Shown piece by piece: positions 9,605 to 18,753 of a stretch of DNA of 64,000 bases. Every line of letters begins with the position of its first letter. Within the stretch, counting starts at the first letter, position 1. A program made the position numbers and the translations under genes. The DNA comes from Selenomonas sp963528755 (GTDB taxonomy: Bacteria; Bacillota; Negativicutes; Selenomonadales; Selenomonadaceae). The notes under the pieces are model-generated. The model was not told the DNA's origin. It did not search any database and saw only the letters and a program-made list of their open reading frames with translations. The DNA lies in the NCBI RefSeq assembly GCF_963528755.1, contig NZ_CAURXA010000006.1, positions 124,001 through 188,000 on the forward strand. The letters are read 5' to 3'.

Positions 9605-11523
9605 GCCGGATTCATGTGCTCGACGACAATACGATCAACAAGATCGCGGCGGGTGAGGTCGTGGAGCGCCCTGCCTCCGTCGTCAAAGAACTTGTAGAAA
9701 ATTCGATCGATGCGGGAGCGACGAAGATCGAAGTGGAAATTATGGCGGGTGGCACGAGCCTCATGCGCGTGACGGATAATGGCTGCGGTATGAGCCTGGA
9801 AGATGCAAAACTTGCCATCGAGCGTCATGCGACGAGCAAGATTCAGGAGGTTGGCGATCTCTATTCCTTGAGGACGCTTGGTTTTCGCGGCGAGGCTTTG
9901 CCGACGATAGCCGCCGTCTCCCGCTTCCGTATGCGCACGCGAAAAGAGGGCGAAGAACTCGGTACCCAAGTGAGCATCATCGGCGGCGTCACGCACGACA
10001 TCGGCGAGACGGGATGCAGTCTGGGCACGACGATCCAGGTCGAAGACTTATTCTTCAATACGCCCGCGCGCAAGAAGTTCCTCAAGACGACGCATACGGA
10101 AGGCGGGCGCATCAGCGACTTTATGACGAAGCTCGCGCTTTCTCGCCCCGACATAGCATTTCGTCTCATTAGCAATAATAAGACGGCAGCGATGACACCG
10201 GGAAACGGTTCGCTCTTTGATGCCATTCGCAGCATTTACGGTTCACAGGTCGCCGACGCACTTCTGGCGCTTTCCTTCGAGGATGAGGACGTCAAGATTA
10301 CGGGCTATATCACGAAGCCTTCGATGCTCAAGAGCAGCCGCGCTTGGCAGACCTTCATCGTGAACAGCCGCATCATATCGAACAAGGCGATTGCCAAGGC
10401 GATCGACAACGCCTATCACTCGCTCCTGCCGAAATCGGGCTTTCCCATGGTCGTCTTGAACATCACTGTGCCGCAGCGCTCCGTCGACGTCAATGTCCAT
10501 CCGCAGAAGAGCGAGATGAAGTTCGAGGACGAGGGGCGCATCTTCAAGGCGGTCTACAAGGCAGTGGTCGACGCCATCCGACCCGTCGGGCAGACGCTTG
10601 AGGACGTGGCAGCTTCCGTGCAGAATGTCGAGCGCCGCTATGCGATGGAGCCGATGCAGTTTGTCGCAGCCGCTCAGGCATCGGAGGAGGAACATTTCGC
10701 CGGGAATGGTTCGGCCAAGACCTCTTTTGGTATCAGATATACGGAGAATCCTTACCAAGCAGCACCCGCGCCGGCGGCGATGAGTTTCGCTGAGGCGCAG
10801 AGCGTCCTCAAGGGCGAAGGTGCGGCATACAGCGCACACGACGTCGCCTCCGCTGACGGAGGACTCGTGCACGAGGCGCGGGACGCGTCATATAAGCCGC
10901 AGGGAAGAGCCGCAGAGATGCCGCTTGCCGACGTGTCGGAAGCCGGTCTTTACCATGCGAGCATCACGCCGATCGGGCAGGTCGATCTCTGCTATATCAT
11001 CGCGAAGGACAAGGATGGCCTCTACATCGTCGATCAACATGCGGCGCACGAACGCATCCTTTATGACAAGTTTTCCGCCATGGCGGAGCGCATCCCGTCA
11101 CAGCAGCTTCTCGTGCATCCGATCTTGTCGTTCGATGCGAGGGAAGCCGCGCTCGTATCGGAGAATCAGGAGCTGTTCCGCCGTCTGGGCTTTGACATGG
11201 AGGCCTGCGGTGAGCGCGATTTCCGCTTGAAGGAAGTCCCTGCGGACATTCCCGTATCCGAAGCAGAGGATATGGTTCGCGAAATCCTCGCGAGACTCTA
11301 TGACATGCACGAGACGACGGCGCAGGAAATCCGCCATGCGTGTCTCGCTACAATGGCGTGCCGCGCAGCCATCAAATCGGGTGACGAGCTAAATTTTCGC
11401 CAGATGCAGATCGTCTTGGAGGAGCTTTCGCAGACGGCGCGTCCCTATACATGCCCGCATGGACGCCCGACCATCTTGAAGTTCAGCAGTGAAGAATTGG
11501 CGAAGATGTTCAAACGGACGTGA
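9601..11523 (+). CDS. mutL: DNA mismatch repair protein MutL (endonuclease type)
   Basis: 640 residues: an N-terminal GHKL ATPase (NKIAAGEVVERP, DNGCGM, GFRGEAL), a variable linker of about 120 residues, and a C-terminal dimerisation/endonuclease domain. The metal-binding endonuclease motif is DQHAAHERILYD (from residue 478), together with a MACRAAIKSG segment and CPHGRPT. This indicates a nicking MutL, as in bacteria without MutH. The last acidic residue of the DQHA(x)2E(x)4E motif is Asp rather than Glu. It starts inside the mutS stop region. Confidence 0.95.
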   Translation: MSRIHVLDDNTINKIAAGEVVERPASVVKELVENSIDAGATKIEVEIMAGGTSLMRVTDNGCGMSLEDAKLAIERHATSKIQEVGDLYSLRTLGFRGEALPTIAAVSRFRMRTRKEGEELGTQVSIIGGVTHDIGETGCSLGTTIQVEDLFFNTPARKKFLKTTHTEGGRISDFMTKLALSRPDIAFRLISNNKTAAMTPGNGSLFDAIRSIYGSQVADALLALSFEDEDVKITGYITKPSMLKSSRAWQTFIVNSRIISNKAIAKAIDNAYHSLLPKSGFPMVVLNITVPQRSVDVNVHPQKSEMKFEDEGRIFKAVYKAVVDAIRPVGQTLEDVAASVQNVERRYAMEPMQFVAAAQASEEEHFAGNGSAKTSFGIRYTENPYQAAPAPAAMSFAEAQSVLKGEGAAYSAHDVASADGGLVHEARDASYKPQGRAAEMPLADVSEAGLYHASITPIGQVDLCYIIAKDKDGLYIVDQHAAHERILYDKFSAMAERIPSQQLLVHPILSFDAREAALVSENQELFRRLGFDMEACGERDFRLKEVPADIPVSEAEDMVREILARLYDMHETTAQEIRHACLATMACRAAIKSGDELNFRQMQIVLEELSQTARPYTCPHGRPTILKFSSEELAKMFKRT

Positions 11524-11531
11524 GGTGCAGG

Positions 11532-12323
11532 ATGGAAGAGAAGAACTTGGCGATTGTCACGACGGGCTACAAGAGCCGCCAGGCGGACTGCCTGCTCGCC
11601 CAAGAGACTGCAGAGCGGCTGGGAATCCCCTTCGTCAAGCGCAGGCATGTATCGTATGAGGACTTGCGGGCGCAGTACGGAGTGCTCTTCGTGCTCGTGG
11701 TGAAGAAGGGCGGTCTGCGCCTGGAAACGTCCGATGGCGAATTGTTTTTCCATCCCAATATGGCACATGTGCGTGTCAGGGAACTGGGGCGCGGGCAAAA
11801 GGATCATATGGTGGAAGCGATGGGAATCGGCGAGGGGGACACGGTGCTTGACTGTACGCTCGGCCTCGGCGCCGATTCCATCACGGCGAGCTTCATCGCA
11901 GGGGAGCGCGGCAAGGTGACGGCGCTTGAGAAAAGCCCGTTGATTTATGAGATTGTGCGCCATGGACTCGCGCACTTCTCGGCAGGAAATTACGATCTGC
12001 ACGCCGCCATGCGTCGAGTTGAGGTGCGGCGGGCAGATTATGAGGATTTTCTGCGAACGCTTCCCGATGATTCTTATGATGTTGTCTACTTCGACCCGAT
12101 GTTTCGGCATCCTCTGAAGGACAGCGTGCAGCTCGCGCCGCTGCGCCTTCTGGCGGAATCCGCGCCCGTCTCCCTTTCCGCCGTAGCCGAAGCGTGCCGC
12201 GTGGCGAGACGGCGCGTCGTGCTGAAGGAAAACAGCCGCAGCCTGGAATTCGCACGCCTGGGCTTTTCCCATATTGCAGGGGGAAAATACAGTCCCGTTC
12301 ACTACGGCGTGCTCGATGTGTAG
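11532..12323 (+). CDS. Class I SAM-dependent methyltransferase, RsmJ-like (DUF548 type)
   Basis: 263 residues. The central Rossmann methyltransferase fold shows VLDCTLGLGADS (SAM-binding loop I), an acidic loop after strand 2 (TALEKSP) and DVVYFDPMF, a DPxF-like catalytic loop often seen in nucleic-acid methyltransferases. The arrangement resembles RsmJ, the 16S rRNA m2G1516 methyltransferase, but I cannot confirm orthology. A GTG at 11520 overlaps the mutL stop; ATG 11532 has a GAGGTG site just upstream and is preferred. It is the last gene of the mismatch-repair operon. Confidence 0.75.
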   Translation: MEEKNLAIVTTGYKSRQADCLLAQETAERLGIPFVKRRHVSYEDLRAQYGVLFVLVVKKGGLRLETSDGELFFHPNMAHVRVRELGRGQKDHMVEAMGIGEGDTVLDCTLGLGADSITASFIAGERGKVTALEKSPLIYEIVRHGLAHFSAGNYDLHAAMRRVEVRRADYEDFLRTLPDDSYDVVYFDPMFRHPLKDSVQLAPLRLLAESAPVSLSAVAEACRVARRRVVLKENSRSLEFARLGFSHIAGGKYSPVHYGVLDV

Positions 12324-12379
12324 CGAAGAGTTTATCCATGCTGCCGTAACTTCCGTTTCTTTTCTTCTCACGCGTCTTG

Positions 12380-12388
12380 TGCTATGAT
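12380..12388 (+). promoter_or_regulatory. Extended -10 promoter upstream of the amidohydrolase/def/fmt operon
   Basis: TGC followed by TATGAT (12383-12388) forms an extended -10 element; the -35 region is only T-rich. It lies in a 120-base gap. The downstream ribosome-binding site is AAAGGA at 12430-12435. Confidence 0.45.
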
Positions 12389-12443
12389 AGGAAGGAGCTT
12401 TCGGCAGAATGAAAGGCTCTCGCTATGCGAAAGGATATACTTT

Positions 12444-13256
12444 ATGAAAATCATAGATGCGCACCTGCACTTTTGCAAGGAAGATTACTTTGACGAGATT
12501 GCCCTTGCTGCAGGGCATGAAAATACAGCAGAGCATCTGGAGGACGCCTATCAGCGTCTCGGCATCGTGCATGGCGTCGTCATGGGGAACAAGAGCCTTG
12601 AGCCAAAGGAGCATGACTACCCGGCTTTTCTCAGTTATTGCATCGGTCTTGACACCTTGGGCGAGGAGCGCTCGCCGGAGGAGCAGATCGCGCTCGTCGA
12701 GGAAAACCTCAAGCGCAGGCAATGCGTCGGCATCAAGCTCTATCCGGGCTATCGCCATTTCTACGTTTACGAAGAAGCTCTCGCACCGTTTTATGCGCTG
12801 GCGGAAAAATACGACAAACCCGTCGCCATCCATACGGGGCTGACAGCTTCCACGGACGGCCTTTTAAAGTACAGTCATCCGCTTGTGCTCGATGAGGCCG
12901 CCGTGCGCTGGCCGCGCGTGCAGTTCGTCATGTGCCACTTTGGCAACCCGTGGCTCTTGGACGCCGTGGGCGTCGTGGAGAAGAACCCCAACGTCGCGGT
13001 GGACTTTTCGGGGCTTTTGGAGGGAAAGATTGTTGACGCCGAGCGATTCTATCGAAAGAAGCAAGGGTATATGCGCATGCTGACGGATTGGTTGGAATAC
13101 CTCGACTGCTATGACCGCATCATGTTCGGTACGGACTGGCCCTTGGCGAATTTGGCGGATTACATACGGTTCATGAAAGAGATCGTTCCCGAGGAAGAGT
13201 GGGAAAAGGTATTCTTTTCCGCTGCAAATCGCATCTATGGGCTGGGCCTGTCGTGA
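12444..13256 (+). CDS. TIM-barrel metal-dependent hydrolase, amidohydrolase-2 family
   Basis: A 270-residue amidohydrolase-related protein. Likely metal ligands are visible: DAHLHF at residues 5-10, HTG after strand 5, MCHFG, and GTDWP near the C-terminus. The substrate cannot be read from the sequence; the family includes decarboxylases and hydrolases of small organic acids. ATG 12444 is preceded by AAAGGA with eight-base spacing; an upstream in-frame ATG at 12384 lies inside the promoter and is rejected. It is the first gene of a long co-directional run leading to def and fmt, but no functional link to them is evident. Confidence 0.75.
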   Translation: MKIIDAHLHFCKEDYFDEIALAAGHENTAEHLEDAYQRLGIVHGVVMGNKSLEPKEHDYPAFLSYCIGLDTLGEERSPEEQIALVEENLKRRQCVGIKLYPGYRHFYVYEEALAPFYALAEKYDKPVAIHTGLTASTDGLLKYSHPLVLDEAAVRWPRVQFVMCHFGNPWLLDAVGVVEKNPNVAVDFSGLLEGKIVDAERFYRKKQGYMRMLTDWLEYLDCYDRIMFGTDWPLANLADYIRFMKEIVPEEEWEKVFFSAANRIYGLGLS

Positions 13257-13309
13257 GGTGCGAGGGTCGGTGTAGTTTTCAGAATCATAGCTTTTGGAGG
13301 AAATGAGGC

Positions 13310-13777
13310 ATGTCGTTATTGGAAATAAAGAAGGCGGGAGCGCCTGTCTTGAAGGAAATCTGCGCTCCCGTGGAACGTGTCGATGCAAGGCTCAGGAAAC
13401 TGCTTGATGACATGGCAGAAACGATGTACGAGGCGAACGGCATCGGCATCGCTGCGCCGCAGGTGGGTGAGGCTCTGCGCATGGTCGTCATCGATATAGG
13501 CGATGGAATCATCGAGCTCGTCAATCCGAAGATCACGTTTCGTGAGGGAAGCGAAACGGATTCGGAAGGCTGCCTGAGCGTGCCCGGAATTTTCGGCGAG
13601 GTCGAGCGCGCGGCGAAGGTCAAGGTCGAGTTTCTCGACCGGCGCGGCAAGCGCAAGCATATCACGGCGAAGGGGCTTTTGGCGCGCTGCATCCAGCATG
13701 AACTTGACCATCTGGAGGGCGTGCTCTTCATCGACGTGGCGCAGAGCCTGCGCAAGGAAGAGGAGCAAAAGTCATGA
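13310..13777 (+). CDS. def: Peptide deformylase
   Basis: 155 residues with all three deformylase motifs: GIGIAAPQVG, EGCLSVPG (the Cys is a metal ligand) and QHELDHLEG (two His ligands and the catalytic Glu). It removes the formyl group from nascent proteins. TTGGAGGAA precedes the ATG. It overlaps fmt by four bases (ATGA), so the deformylase and the formyltransferase are translationally coupled. Confidence 0.97.
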   Translation: MSLLEIKKAGAPVLKEICAPVERVDARLRKLLDDMAETMYEANGIGIAAPQVGEALRMVVIDIGDGIIELVNPKITFREGSETDSEGCLSVPGIFGEVERAAKVKVEFLDRRGKRKHITAKGLLARCIQHELDHLEGVLFIDVAQSLRKEEEQKS

Positions 13778-14715
13778 AGCGCTTTCGTGTGATTTTCATG
13801 GGAACTCCCGATTTCGCCGTGCCGTGCCTCGCGCGTCTCGTAGAGATTTCCGATGTCGTTGCCGTCGTGACGCAGCCGGACAGACCCAAGGGGCGCGGGC
13901 AGAAGCTTCTGCCGCCGCCCGTCAAGGTGTTCTCTCAAGAACATGGCATCGCGGTCTATCAGCCGGTGCGCGTCAAAGCGCCGGATTTCGTCGACGTCCT
14001 GCGCGGACTCGCGCCTGACCTCATCGTCGTCGTCGCCTTCGGGCAGATCTTGTCGAAGGAGATTCTTTCTCTGCCTCCCTTGGGCTGCATCAACGTCCAC
14101 GCTTCGCTCCTGCCGCGCTATCGCGGTGCGGCGCCGATGCAGTGGGCGATCGTGCGCGGAGAGAAGGAGACGGGCGTCACGACGATGTTCATGGACGAAG
14201 GTCTTGATACGGGCGATATGCTCTTGCGGGAAACGCTGCCGATCACGCAGGCGATGACGGCTGCCGAACTGCACGATGCGATGATGAAGCTCGGTGCGGA
14301 TGTCTTGGAAAAGACACTTTTTTCCTTGTCGGAGGGAACACTCAAGCGCACGCCGCAGGATGATGCGCTTTCCACATACGCGCCGCTTCTTGACAAGGAG
14401 GTGGGGCGTATCGACTGGAAGAAATCAGCGCAGGAGATTCATGATCTCGTGCGTGGCCTGAACTCGTGGCCAGGCGCCTACACGATGCTGGCGGGGCAGA
14501 AGTTCAAAATCTGGCGCACGCGCCTTGCCGAAGGCACGGCAGAACCCGGCGAAATCGTTTCCGTGACGAAGCAGGGACTTCTCGTCGGCACGGGCGAGGG
14601 GATGCTGGAAATACTGGAACTGCAGGCACCGAGCAAGAAGAAGATGGCGGCGGGCGACTATGTGCGCGGCCACGGGCTGCAGCTGCCCGCACACTTCGAT
14701 TTCGATGCAGAATGA
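13774..14715 (+). CDS. fmt: Methionyl-tRNA formyltransferase
   Basis: 313 residues. It has the N-terminal GTPDFAVP start, the formyl-transfer core NVHASLLPRYRGAAPMQWAI with the family Asn/His and SLLPRYRG signature, and a C-terminal OB-like tRNA-binding domain. It formylates initiator Met-tRNA using 10-formyl-tetrahydrofolate. The def-fmt-(DUF116)-rsmB order is a common Firmicute arrangement. Confidence 0.97.
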   Translation: MKRFRVIFMGTPDFAVPCLARLVEISDVVAVVTQPDRPKGRGQKLLPPPVKVFSQEHGIAVYQPVRVKAPDFVDVLRGLAPDLIVVVAFGQILSKEILSLPPLGCINVHASLLPRYRGAAPMQWAIVRGEKETGVTTMFMDEGLDTGDMLLRETLPITQAMTAAELHDAMMKLGADVLEKTLFSLSEGTLKRTPQDDALSTYAPLLDKEVGRIDWKKSAQEIHDLVRGLNSWPGAYTMLAGQKFKIWRTRLAEGTAEPGEIVSVTKQGLLVGTGEGMLEILELQAPSKKKMAAGDYVRGHGLQLPAHFDFDAE

Positions 14716-14747
14716 CGCATCTGCGTTGAGGAAAGGAGGGAATCGTT

Positions 14748-15578
14748 TTGACATCTGTGATACCGGGGCTTGAGCGTCCGCACAAGAGACTCTTCATGGC
14801 ACTTCTGTCATTGAGCTTCCTCTGCATGACGTTTCTCGCCTATGCCGTCTGGCGCGTGAGCTACCTCGGTCTGCTCGAAATCAATGCCTATTTGCCGCTC
14901 GTGCTCGGTATCTTCTTCGCGAGCGTCGTATTTCTCACGGGTTTCGGCATCTTGAGCATGGTCGGAGCGATTCTCGGACTGCCGTTTCTGCATATTTTTC
15001 AGAAGCAATCGTACACGCTGATCAATCTGCTCTTTCCCGTAGCCATCATGATCGGCAAGGTGTTCGGTTTCAACCGGCGACGCATCGAACGCTCCTTCAT
15101 CGAGGTCAGCAACCAGATCATCCACCATCGCGGCATCAAGGTGCATGCGAACGAGCTTCTCGTCGTCACGCCGCATTGCCTGCAGCTTGCGACTTGCCCG
15201 CACAAGATTACGCGCGACCCGCACAACTGCAAGCGCTGCGGCGGCTGCGACGTCGGCGCTCTCGTGAATCTTGCCGATGAGATGGGTTTCCATTTCTTCA
15301 TCGTGACGGGCGGCACGCTCGCGCGCCAGACGGTCAAGAAGATTCGCCCGAAGGCGGTCATGGCGATTGCCTGTGAGCGTGATTTGACGAGCGGCATACA
15401 GGACGTTTACCCTCTTCCGGCCGTCGGCGTTCTGAACATACGGCCGAACGGCCCGTGCTTCAATACGCACGTCGATATTGAGAAGGTGCGTGAGGAAATC
15501 AAGAAATTCTTGATTGACGACGATGCGGCGAAGAAGGAGAAGAATGTGCCCGAAGACGAGGGTGACGGGCAAAAATGA
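14748..15578 (+). CDS. DUF116 membrane protein with conserved cysteine cluster
   Basis: 276 residues starting at TTG 14748 after AAGGAGGG. Two or three membrane helices (about 15-38, 48-80 and possibly 90-106) are followed by a cytosolic domain with Cys144, Cys150, Cys161, Cys164 and Cys167 in a CPH...CKRCGGC pattern, and a further Cys209 in ACERDL. Spacing like this suggests an iron-sulphur or zinc site. This matches the DUF116 family, which recurs next to fmt and rsmB; its function is unknown to me. The highly charged C-terminal tail (about 255-276) looks disordered. Confidence 0.8.
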   Translation: MTSVIPGLERPHKRLFMALLSLSFLCMTFLAYAVWRVSYLGLLEINAYLPLVLGIFFASVVFLTGFGILSMVGAILGLPFLHIFQKQSYTLINLLFPVAIMIGKVFGFNRRRIERSFIEVSNQIIHHRGIKVHANELLVVTPHCLQLATCPHKITRDPHNCKRCGGCDVGALVNLADEMGFHFFIVTGGTLARQTVKKIRPKAVMAIACERDLTSGIQDVYPLPAVGVLNIRPNGPCFNTHVDIEKVREEIKKFLIDDDAAKKEKNVPEDEGDGQK

Positions 15579-15587
15579 GGAGGAGCT

Positions 15588-16919
15588 ATGGACAAGGCGC
15601 GGGAGACGGCGCTCAAGGCGCTTCATGAAGTGAATGAAAAGGGCGCTTATGCCAATGTGGCATTGACGCGGTCTTTGCGTGCCGCGAAACTCTCCGAAGT
15701 GGATCGCCGCTTTGCAACGGAACTGGTCTACGGCGCGGCGAAGGCGGGCGGTACGCTCGATTGGATTCTGCGGCGCTACTTGAACCGTCCGCTTTCCAAG
15801 ATCCCGCCCATGGTGCGGGATATTTTGCGTTTGGGCATATACCAGCTTTTTTTCCTTGCGCGCGTGCCTGCCTCTGCCGCCTGCAATACGGCGGTGGAGA
15901 TGACGAAGCGCTGCAGCCATGCGGGCACGGTGAAGTTTGTCAACGCCGTTCTGCGCACGGCGGCTCGTGAACCCGAGAAGGCCACATTCCCGACGGGCAA
16001 GGCGCATGAAGCGGAAAATCTTGCCCTGTCCCTGCAGCATCCCGAATGGCTCGTGCGACGTTGGATTGAGCAGTTCGGCTATGAAGAGGCAAGAGCGCTC
16101 TGCGAATTTGACAATGCGCAGGCGACGCTTTCCCTGCGTACGAACACCTTGAAGATTACGCGGGACGAGCTTCTCGAACGCCTCTCGCAAGAGGGCGTGG
16201 AAGCGGAGCCTTCCGCTTGGACACCTGAAGGAATCCTCTGCCTTCGTCACGGCTCTCTCGACGCTCTGGAATCTTTGCAGCAGGGGCTTTTTCAGGTGCA
16301 GGACGAAAGCTCGATGCTCGTGGCGCACGTCCTCGCGCCCGAGCCGGGCGAATTCGTGCTCGACGTCTGCAGTGCGCCGGGCGGCAAGACGACGCATATC
16401 GCCGCCTCTATGGGCGACCGTGGACGCATCGTCGCACTCGACGTGCATGAGCACAAGATGCGCCGCATTGTGGAAAACTGCGAGCGGCTCGGCATCAAGT
16501 CGGTGGAAACTCTGCTCCTTGATGCGCGCGAGGCGGGGAGGCGCTTTCCGCGCCAAGCCGACCGCGTGCTCGTCGATGCGCCGTGCTCGGGACTCGGCGT
16601 CCTGCGGCGAAAGCCCGATGCGCGTTGGCGAAAGAGGCCGGACGACCTCGCCGCTCTCGCACGATTGCAGCGGGAAATTCTCAGCTCTGCTGCGGAAGCC
16701 GTGAAAAGCGGCGGCGTGCTCGTCTACAGCACATGCACGATCGAGCGCGAGGAAAATGAAGCCGTCGTGGAGGACTTCCTCGCGCGGCACGAAGAGTTCA
16801 GCTTGGAGAATGCAGGAGAACTCCTGCCGCTGAAAAAGCGCCCCGAGCGGATGCTGCAGCTTTATCCGCAGCGAGACGGCACGGACGGCTTCTTCATCGC
16901 CCGCATGAGAAGAAGGTGA
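15588..16919 (+). CDS. rsmB: 16S rRNA (cytosine-967-C5)-methyltransferase
   Basis: 443 residues. The N-terminal NusB-like RNA-binding domain (1-140) is followed by an m5C methyltransferase domain with DVCSAPGGKTTH (SAM binding), DAPCSGLGVLRRKPD (first catalytic Cys, PC motif) and YSTCTIEREENE (nucleophilic Cys, TC motif). It methylates C967 of 16S rRNA. GAGGAGG precedes the ATG. It sits directly upstream of rlmN, another rRNA methyltransferase gene. Confidence 0.95.
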   Translation: MDKARETALKALHEVNEKGAYANVALTRSLRAAKLSEVDRRFATELVYGAAKAGGTLDWILRRYLNRPLSKIPPMVRDILRLGIYQLFFLARVPASAACNTAVEMTKRCSHAGTVKFVNAVLRTAAREPEKATFPTGKAHEAENLALSLQHPEWLVRRWIEQFGYEEARALCEFDNAQATLSLRTNTLKITRDELLERLSQEGVEAEPSAWTPEGILCLRHGSLDALESLQQGLFQVQDESSMLVAHVLAPEPGEFVLDVCSAPGGKTTHIAASMGDRGRIVALDVHEHKMRRIVENCERLGIKSVETLLLDAREAGRRFPRQADRVLVDAPCSGLGVLRRKPDARWRKRPDDLAALARLQREILSSAAEAVKSGGVLVYSTCTIEREENEAVVEDFLARHEEFSLENAGELLPLKKRPERMLQLYPQRDGTDGFFIARMRRR

Positions 16920-16923
16920 ATGC

Positions 16924-17973
16924 ATGAAGAACATTTTCGGCATGACGCTCGAAGCGATGCAGGAGGATTTCGCTGCCCTGCGCTTGGAAAAATACCGCGC
17001 GAGGCAGGTGGCGGAATGGCTCTACAGGAAATGTGCGAAGCGTTTTTCCAACATGACGAATCTGCCAAAGTCCCTGCGCACGGAACTTGAGACGAGGTAC
17101 ACGATCGACACGCCTCTTTTGCGCGCGAGGCTCGACGCCGCCGACGGCAGGACGAGCAAGTTCCTGCTCGCCTTTTCCGACGGCGCGGCCGTGGAAGCCG
17201 TGCTCATGCGTCAACCTTACGGCAACAGTATATGCATATCGACGCAGGCGGGTTGCAATATGGGCTGCTCCTTCTGCGCATCGACCTTGCATGGATTGGC
17301 GCGTGATCTGACGGCGGGGGAAATGCTCGCCGAGGTTCTCTTCATCGAGGAGATGTTGAAATCGCAAGGCGGGAAGGTCGACACCATGGTCCTGATGGGG
17401 TCAGGAGAGCCTTTGATGAACTATGAAAATGTCGTGGATTTCCTGCGCCTGCTGCATGAAGAATACGTGCTGAACATCAGCTATCGCAGCATCACGCTGT
17501 CTACTTCGGGCATCGTTCCCGCTATAGACCGTCTTGCCGAAGAGGGTATGCCTCTGACGCTTTCTATCTCGCTCCATGCGCCGCGCGAGGAGCTTCGTTC
17601 CGAACTCATGCCGATCAATCGCAAGTATCCATTGTCGGACGTCGTCGCGGCAGGAAAACGCTATGCGGAAAAGACGGGGAGGCGCGTCACATACGAGTAT
17701 ATCCTCATCTGTGACGTGAACGACGGCGAGCGGGAGGCTCGGGAATTAGCCGAACTTCTCGCAGGACAACTTGCAAGCGTCAACCTCATTCCCATCAATC
17801 CTGTGAAGGAGCGGGGCTTCGAGCGGCCGTCCGAGGAGCGCACTGCAGCCTTCTGTCGTGCGCTCACGCGCCGTCACATAACGGCCACGGTACGTCGGGA
17901 GATGGGCGCTGACATACAGGCGGCCTGCGGACAACTGCGCAACCGCCACATGTCCGAGAACGAAGAGCAGTAA
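16924..17973 (+). CDS. rlmN: Dual-specificity 23S rRNA A2503 / tRNA A37 C2-methyltransferase
   Basis: 349 residues, a radical SAM methyltransferase with GCNMGCSFCAST (CxxxCxxC cluster), the GSGEPL motif, and the C-terminal AACGQLR carrying the second catalytic Cys. It methylates C2 of adenosine in 23S rRNA and some tRNAs. The start is four bases after the rsmB stop codon, with AAGGTGA as the ribosome-binding site. Confidence 0.96.
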   Translation: MKNIFGMTLEAMQEDFAALRLEKYRARQVAEWLYRKCAKRFSNMTNLPKSLRTELETRYTIDTPLLRARLDAADGRTSKFLLAFSDGAAVEAVLMRQPYGNSICISTQAGCNMGCSFCASTLHGLARDLTAGEMLAEVLFIEEMLKSQGGKVDTMVLMGSGEPLMNYENVVDFLRLLHEEYVLNISYRSITLSTSGIVPAIDRLAEEGMPLTLSISLHAPREELRSELMPINRKYPLSDVVAAGKRYAEKTGRRVTYEYILICDVNDGEREARELAELLAGQLASVNLIPINPVKERGFERPSEERTAAFCRALTRRHITATVRREMGADIQAACGQLRNRHMSENEEQ

Positions 17974-17991
17974 TAGATTGTGAGGGATTCC

Positions 17992-18753
17992 ATGGCTTTT
18001 ACCAAATGGGAAACATTTTTGGAAAATCATATCGAAGGATTCTTCAATAAGAAGTTTGGCAGCGCCCTTGAACCGATCGAGGTGGAGAAGAAGCTCGAAA
18101 AAGAAATCGCGAATGCGAAGCAGCGGGTGAAAAAAGGGAAGAAAGGGAAGAAAGAATGGATCTTGCCCAATGCCTATACGATCCTTATGAACGAGGAAGA
18201 TTGCCACCACCTTTCGTCACAGCGCTTCCTCGATGATCTTCACATCTTGGCGGAGAAAAAAGTCATCCTGCTCGATGCCTTCATGGATGGGAAACTTGCC
18301 ATCAACATCCAGAAGGATGTGGAACTTTCTCTCGGCCTGTGCCGCGTGAAGGCATCATATTCTGACATGGTGCAGCGTGTGGCGCAGGCGGTGAAGGAGC
18401 AGCACACGATCGTTCTGCAGAGACCGTCTTTCCAAGTGCCGCTCGATTTGCCGACGGAGTACAAGATCGCTTCGCTCACGGTTGTGGAAGGGGCGGATCT
18501 CGATTCTTACCTCGCGTTCGGCGAGAAAAAGATCTTTCTCGGCAGACGTGAACGAAGTGATTTCATCTTGACCGATCCCAACGCTTCGCGCGTCCATGCC
18601 TCCATCCGTTATGAAAGGCATCGCCATTTCCTGCAGGATGAGGACAGCACGAACGGCACGCTTCTCAACGGACGTCCCGTGCTCGAATCATGGCTGCGGC
18701 ATGGCGATGAGATTCAGATTGGAAATTCCGTCCTGCGCTATGAGGTGATATGA
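17992..18753 (+). CDS. fhaA: FhaA-like protein: DUF3662 domain plus FHA domain
   Basis: 253 residues. An N-terminal DUF3662 domain (about 1-110) leads through a linker to a C-terminal FHA domain (about 170-250) with FLGRRERSDFIL, SRVHASI and DSTNGTLLNG, the residues that bind phosphothreonine. In Actinobacteria the FhaA/FipA protein reads PknB phosphorylation and acts with the lipid II flippase MviN; I infer a similar role here. A GTG at 17980 is in frame but ATG 17992 follows GAGGGA. It is the first of a six-gene phospho-signalling and wall-synthesis block. Confidence 0.85.
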   Translation: MAFTKWETFLENHIEGFFNKKFGSALEPIEVEKKLEKEIANAKQRVKKGKKGKKEWILPNAYTILMNEEDCHHLSSQRFLDDLHILAEKKVILLDAFMDGKLAINIQKDVELSLGLCRVKASYSDMVQRVAQAVKEQHTIVLQRPSFQVPLDLPTEYKIASLTVVEGADLDSYLAFGEKKIFLGRRERSDFILTDPNASRVHASIRYERHRHFLQDEDSTNGTLLNGRPVLESWLRHGDEIQIGNSVLRYEVI

